Part shown: positions 13,987 to 17,002 of the stretch, piece by piece
Numbering within the stretch: the first letter of the stretch is position 1
Layout: each line of letters starts with the position of its first letter
From: an uncultured Lachnospiraceae bacterium
GTDB taxonomy: Bacteria > Bacillota > Clostridia > Lachnospirales > Lachnospiraceae
Assembly: GCA_910585255.1 (NCBI GenBank)
Contig: CAJUEI010000066.1
Location: forward strand, 1 to 17,002
DNA: 17,002 bases
Direction of reading: 5' to 3'
Program-made: the position numbers and the translations under genes
The notes under the pieces: generated by a model
Told to the model about the DNA's origin: nothing
Databases searched by the model: none
What the model saw: only the letters and a program-made list of their open reading frames with translations

Positions 13987-14240
13987 ACAGCCAGAGAGGA
14001 GAAGCGATTCCTTCTCGCTGTGACTTCGGAGGAAAGTTAGAAAGTCTTATGCTTCTGTCGATCCACTAGGATTTTTTGCCATTCCCGAATGGCAAAAAAA
14101 GGGGTGTGTTTAGCCCGATGCACGGGCGAATTGCACCCCGATCCGTCCGGCTGGATACACACACACCCAGAAGCATTAGACTTTCTTACCTTCCGAAGAG
14201 CGGAACAGCGGGAAGGAATCGCTTCCCCTCTCTAGCGTCC
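13987..14240 (+). repeat. Palindromic structured element, copy 3 (possible ncRNA or MITE)
   Basis: The outer stem pairs 13991-14020 with 14206-14235 (30 bp, three non-Watson-Crick positions). The inner stem pairs 14039-14057 with 14168-14186 (19 bp with central T-T mismatch). The A/T hairpin TTTTTTGCCATTC..GAATGGCAAAAAA is at 14072-14099, the 39-base core hairpin at 14101-14139 and TCCGTCCGG at 14142-14150. The ends are ACAGCCAGAG and CTCTAGCGTCC. It fills most of the gap between the yhbD-like operon promoter and the end of the Mbeg1-like gene (13917-14314), which contains nothing else I can name. I see no clear target-site duplication. Confidence 0.82.
14094..14139 (-). terminator. Terminator-like hairpin on the minus strand of element copy 3
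   Basis: Read on the minus strand, GGGGTG (14139-14134) pairs with CACCCC (14106-14101) around a GCCCG/CGGGC stem, followed by seven T. It lies about 175 bases after the stop of the Mbeg1-like gene, for which no closer terminator is visible, and may end that operon. Confidence 0.5.
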
Positions 14241-14314
14241 TCCCCCCACTCCCACTTTATCCCAATTCTTCCCACTTTCCCTTTTCTCTATCACCCCCCA
14301 AAACCCAAATTTAC

Positions 14315-15445
14315 CTATTTCTTATTCCCTTTCAGCCGTTCTGGAAGATACTCCTCTTTCACCACATCCTTATAAGCCCCTATCAACCCCCGAATCACCT
14401 TCATCAACATCTCCTGATCCCTCTCTGTCATATGCTTTATCGTCTTAATCAAAGCCCCCAGATTCCCCAGCTTGTCCTCACTTAACTCCGACAGATTTTT
14501 CGCCCCCATCTCATCAAACACATGAAAAAGTGTCATAACAAACTCTTCCCTCTGCTCTCGAGTCATCTTATTAATCCAATTCTTCAGCGTCCGATCCAAT
14601 ATCCGACTATTTTTCTTCACCTCTTCCAAATACACAAACTTCGCCCCAAGTACCTCCCAAGAAAGCGGATCATGCTGCATAATCCCACTCTGGCTGCTCT
14701 TTGTCACCAAATACTCTTCCTCATGCTCCAACAGCATCCCTACAATTGAAGTCTGAGGAACAATCGTCCAGATTCGCTCCCTTACTCGATTATATTCTCT
14801 GCTTGTCAGCATTTCTTTTGAAAACCCCGGTCCGTCATTATTATAAATCCCAATAATCCGATCCTGAACTTCTTTTTTACACTTTACAGCCGCATAGACA
14901 GCAAGATTCCCTCCTTTAGAATGACCACCTAATCGAAGTCTTCCTGTAACCTTTTCTGCCACTCTTTCCAAATAAGAAACCGCCTCTAACTGAGAAGGCA
15001 CAGCAGAAATATAGCTCATATTAAAATCTTCTTTCCACCCCACCAGCGTATCATCCGTTCCGCGAAATGCTACAAAACAAGTAGTATCCTGACATTCCGC
15101 CACTAAAGCAGAAAACTGCTTCTCTTCTCTTTCATCAATCTGATTGACATAACAAGAAAGCCTCATATCCTGAAACCGTTCCACCTTTGCCATTTTTTCC
15201 AAAACCAGCGGTGCTTTTGCCATAAGAGAATGATCTTCATAAATTTCTTCCCTATTATGTCTAGAAAAGAAAACTTCTTCTGCTTCCTTTACTGTTATCG
15301 AGGCATCTTCCTCCAGCCCAGGCACTATCCTGTCTAATGCTACATAAGAAAGTTCAGATAAAAGTAAATTATCCACCTCGTTAAACGGAGCATCCGCTAT
15401 ACAAATGTCTCCTCTCCAATCCAAATAATCCAGAATATTACTCAT
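14315..15445 (-). CDS. Mbeg1-like (DUF2974) alpha/beta-hydrolase
   Basis: The 376-aa cytoplasmic-looking protein has lipase-type motifs: FVAFRGTDDT (124-133) ahead of a nucleophile elbow GGHSKGGN (173-180, S176), then NNDGPGF (202-208) and IMQHDPLSW (255-263). These motifs are typical of the DUF2974/Mbeg1-like family; D204 and H258 are reasonable candidates for the remaining catalytic residues, but that is inference. No signal peptide is visible. It is translated 10 bases after the CmpB-like gene, with GTGAGG ahead of the ATG, so the two form an operon. The substrate is unknown; an ester or lipid is likely from the fold. The C-terminal 100 residues are helical and charged. Confidence 0.85.
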   Translation of the reverse strand: MSNILDYLDWRGDICIADAPFNEVDNLLLSELSYVALDRIVPGLEEDASITVKEAEEVFFSRHNREEIYEDHSLMAKAPLVLEKMAKVERFQDMRLSCYVNQIDEREEKQFSALVAECQDTTCFVAFRGTDDTLVGWKEDFNMSYISAVPSQLEAVSYLERVAEKVTGRLRLGGHSKGGNLAVYAAVKCKKEVQDRIIGIYNNDGPGFSKEMLTSREYNRVRERIWTIVPQTSIVGMLLEHEEEYLVTKSSQSGIMQHDPLSWEVLGAKFVYLEEVKKNSRILDRTLKNWINKMTREQREEFVMTLFHVFDEMGAKNLSELSEDKLGNLGALIKTIKHMTERDQEMLMKVIRGLIGAYKDVVKEEYLPERLKGNKK

Positions 15446-15455
15446 CTCTAATCCC

Positions 15456-16487
15456 TCACTGATTTGTTTTATCCATCTCTTGTACTTCCTTTAACGCCTC
15501 TGCATATTCTTTTGAAAATACTCCAGGATTTCTTCTAAGAATTCTTCTAGAACTTACCAGTTCCTTCTTCCGATTCCAATCAAATATGCTGTGCAGTCTC
15601 TGAATACTGCTCTTGGTCTCTTTCAATTCCTCTCCCAATCGCTCTCCTTTTTTATTCATTCCCTCTTCCCGATTCTTCAGCATAATCTGATCTGCTAAAT
15701 TATTGGCAAAATGAGAAGCGGATTCAATAAATTCCGTTTTTAACTGGCGATACCGTCCAATTCCCTCTTCCTGTATCATCCGCTTTTCTAACCTTCTCTC
15801 CTCCGTCTTTTCCCGATATTCTTTTACATACTCACTATATCGGCGAATCCCTTCCTCTGCCCGTTCCCAAAATTCATCTTTCTCTTCATTTAATACGGCA
15901 ATAATCACATCCATTCGTTTCTGCAGCCGCTGAATTTCTTCATTCCCCTCTGTCAGCCGCACAATCAATTCCTTTAAATCCATCGCTTCCTGGAAGGATT
16001 TTGTAAAGTCGGCTACAAATACAGCCGTAATAAAAATCGCCAGCGTCTCCCGCATGGTCTCCGGTATGCGATATACCATCCGTTCCACCGGCAGATGTGC
16101 TATCTGAATCATAATAACAGAAAAAATCCCCCATCCAATCGAAGCAGCAAAACAGATATATCCATGCACATTAAAAGGGACATTGCTGTAGTCCCAATAC
16201 CGAACCCCAAACAATCTCTCCATTACAAATCCGGTACAATATTCTAATACAGTAGCACCTAACATTCCCATAAAAAATACGGCAAACAGATTTTCCTTTA
16301 CCGGAATTGTCATAAGCAATACACAGATTGCCCCAGAACCATAAATTGGAAGAAATGGTCCATGTAAAAATCCACGATTTACCCATTTTCTCTGTTTTAC
16401 CGACACATAAAAACACTCCCATACCCACCCGCAAAAACAATAAAAATAAAAAAATAACAGCCATTCTGAAGGATCATATTGATACAT
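15456..16487 (-). CDS. CmpB-like membrane protein (putative ABC-transporter type IV) with long coiled-coil tail
   Basis: The 343-aa protein has an N-terminal membrane part (about 1-165) with roughly five hydrophobic segments and the motifs FCGWVWECFYVSVKQRKWVNRGFLHGPF (read in two halves: 18-32 and 33-45) and YWDYSNVPFNVHGYIC (117-132). These are hallmarks of the family annotated as putative ABC-transporter type IV (CmpB). The rest (about 165-343) is a long charged helical region, rich in Glu, Lys and Arg, likely a cytoplasmic coiled coil. No ATPase is present nearby, so a transport role is unproven. GAGG stands 8-9 bases before the ATG. It is the first gene of an operon with the Mbeg1-like hydrolase, which hints at a membrane or envelope process. 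Confidence 0.85.
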   Translation of the reverse strand: MYQYDPSEWLLFFYFYCFCGWVWECFYVSVKQRKWVNRGFLHGPFLPIYGSGAICVLLMTIPVKENLFAVFFMGMLGATVLEYCTGFVMERLFGVRYWDYSNVPFNVHGYICFAASIGWGIFSVIMIQIAHLPVERMVYRIPETMRETLAIFITAVFVADFTKSFQEAMDLKELIVRLTEGNEEIQRLQKRMDVIIAVLNEEKDEFWERAEEGIRRYSEYVKEYREKTEERRLEKRMIQEEGIGRYRQLKTEFIESASHFANNLADQIMLKNREEGMNKKGERLGEELKETKSSIQRLHSIFDWNRKKELVSSRRILRRNPGVFSKEYAEALKEVQEMDKTNQ

Positions 16488-16533
16488 AAAAAAATTACCT
16501 CTTTTCTTTGGTTCTAACGAATCCTTTCTATGT

Positions 16534-16564
16534 ATTATATCACATCCTATTCTCTATTACACAA
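16534..16564 (-). promoter_or_regulatory. Promoter of the CmpB-like/Mbeg1-like operon
   Basis: On the minus strand a perfect TATAAT (16539-16534) carries an upstream TG at the extended -10 position (TGATATAAT). The -35 is weak: TTGTGT at 19 bases (16564-16559). It lies between the terminator of the upstream gene and the ATG at 16487. Confidence 0.65.
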
Positions 16565-16586
16565 AAACACAAAAAATTATTTTTAT

Positions 16587-16619
16587 AAAAAAATAGGAGC
16601 AGAGAAACCCTCTGTTCCT
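16587..16619 (-). terminator. Intrinsic terminator of the DUF4956 gene
   Basis: On the minus strand AGGAACAGAG (16619-16610) pairs with CTCTGCTCCT (16604-16595) with one mismatch around a 5-base loop, and is followed by A and seven T. It starts 18 bases after the stop codon. Confidence 0.9.
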
Positions 16620-16636
16620 CGCTCCAATAACTTCTC

Positions 16637-17002
16637 CTATAAAGTCGCTTCTTCTGCACCGCACCTGCATAAAACAATATTCAGATTCCCATTCCTGCAC
16701 CGAATCGCATCGATCATCTCCTTCTCATCTGCCTCCTTTTTCATCTGTACCGAAAACGTCAACTCATAAAGGGTTCCCATATTCGTTGTCCGAATTCTCT
16801 CCAGAGAATAGTTCTCCGTATTTTTTATCAGCAAATCATCAAATGCCCCTGTAAAATTCATATTTTCCGGTACAGTAATCTTTAACTCTTTTTTCTGCAC
16901 CTTTGGAACAGCAAACCCTGACCAATACAGGAATACCATCGCTAATCCAATGAAAAAAGTTACCAAAACCGCCAGCGTCAAAAATCCCATTCCTACCGAT
17001 AA
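16637..17002 (-). CDS. DUF4956 membrane protein, C-terminal part only
   Basis: The frame is open through the right edge (LSVG before the first internal Met at 16990), so the start and the N-terminal membrane helices lie outside the window. What remains is one last hydrophobic helix (TLAVLVTFFIGLAMVFLYWS) and a cytoplasmic domain of about 85 residues. The pattern TTNMGTLYELTF followed by KEMIDAIRCRNGNLNIVL is the characteristic end of DUF4956 proteins. The family's function is unknown; in other genomes it is often near polyphosphate-polymerase-like (VTC) or CotH genes, which cannot be checked here. The ATG at 16990 should not be taken as the real start. An intrinsic terminator follows. Confidence 0.85.
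   Translation of the reverse strand, partial: LSVGMGFLTLAVLVTFFIGLAMVFLYWSGFAVPKVQKKELKITVPENMNFTGAFDDLLIKNTENYSLERIRTTNMGTLYELTFSVQMKKEADEKEMIDAIRCRNGNLNIVLCRCGAEEATL

Noticed and set aside
9749..14240. Complete insertion sequence or transposon
   Set aside because: No transposase or other mobility gene is present and I find no target-site duplication flanking the elements; at most they are non-autonomous.
9712..14375. Similar short open frames in element copies 1 and 3 (both begin MPF.NGKKRGVFSPMHGR), at 9712-9906 minus and 14076-14375 plus
   Set aside because: They share sequence because the element core is conserved. Copy 2 has the same frame partly open but no start codon, the start lies inside a hairpin stem, and the frames run out of the element into unrelated sequence with different ends. 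An RNA or DNA structure explains the conservation better than a protein.

Overview
The window looks like a chromosomal segment from a low-to-mid GC Gram-positive anaerobe, most likely a member of the Lachnospiraceae (Clostridia). The reasons are the gene families (ClpC, RadA, CmpB-type membrane protein, Mbeg1-like hydrolase, YhbD/bactofilin pair, DUF4956), strong AGGAGG-type ribosome binding sites and near-consensus TTGACA/TATAAT promoters. Family and species are inferred, not shown. Every protein-coding gene I support lies on the minus strand, so the genes read from high to low coordinates.

Layout in the direction of transcription. (1) 17002-16587: the C-terminal end of a DUF4956 membrane protein, closed by a clear intrinsic terminator. 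(2) 16564-14315: a two-gene operon of a CmpB-like membrane protein with a long coiled-coil tail and a DUF2974/Mbeg1-like alpha/beta hydrolase. (3) 13916-12497: a strongly palindromic promoter driving a YhbD-like (DUF4004) HTH protein and a bactofilin-like polymer-forming protein. (4) 12479-10778: a membrane GGDEF protein with its own promoter. (5) 9648-5641: a secreted glucosaminidase carrying a dockerin, followed at once by a membrane-anchored protein carrying a cohesin-like domain. This looks like a private docking pair for a cell-wall hydrolase. (6) 5639-2690: a YtrA-type GntR repressor with an operator at its own promoter, then clpC, in the place where many Firmicutes have ctsR-mcsA-mcsB-clpC. 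(7) 2692-2118: a 138-aa conserved-looking protein of unknown function with a terminator. (8) 2061-1: radA, overlapping by 4 bases a membrane-anchored metallophosphoesterase cut by the window edge.

The most unusual content is non-coding. Three copies of a roughly 241-254 bp element lie at 9749-9989 (minus orientation), 10301-10549 (plus) and 13987-14240 (plus). Each can fold end to end into a long stem. The outer stem sequences differ between copies yet pair within each copy. An inner 19-bp stem has compensatory changes around a conserved T-T mismatch, a third hairpin also covaries, and the centre holds a nearly invariant 39-base hairpin plus the motif TCCGTCCGG. I could not assign it to a known RNA or repeat family. 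It may be a structured non-coding RNA, a non-autonomous mobile palindrome, or both. No transposase, tRNA, rRNA, CRISPR array or phage gene was seen.
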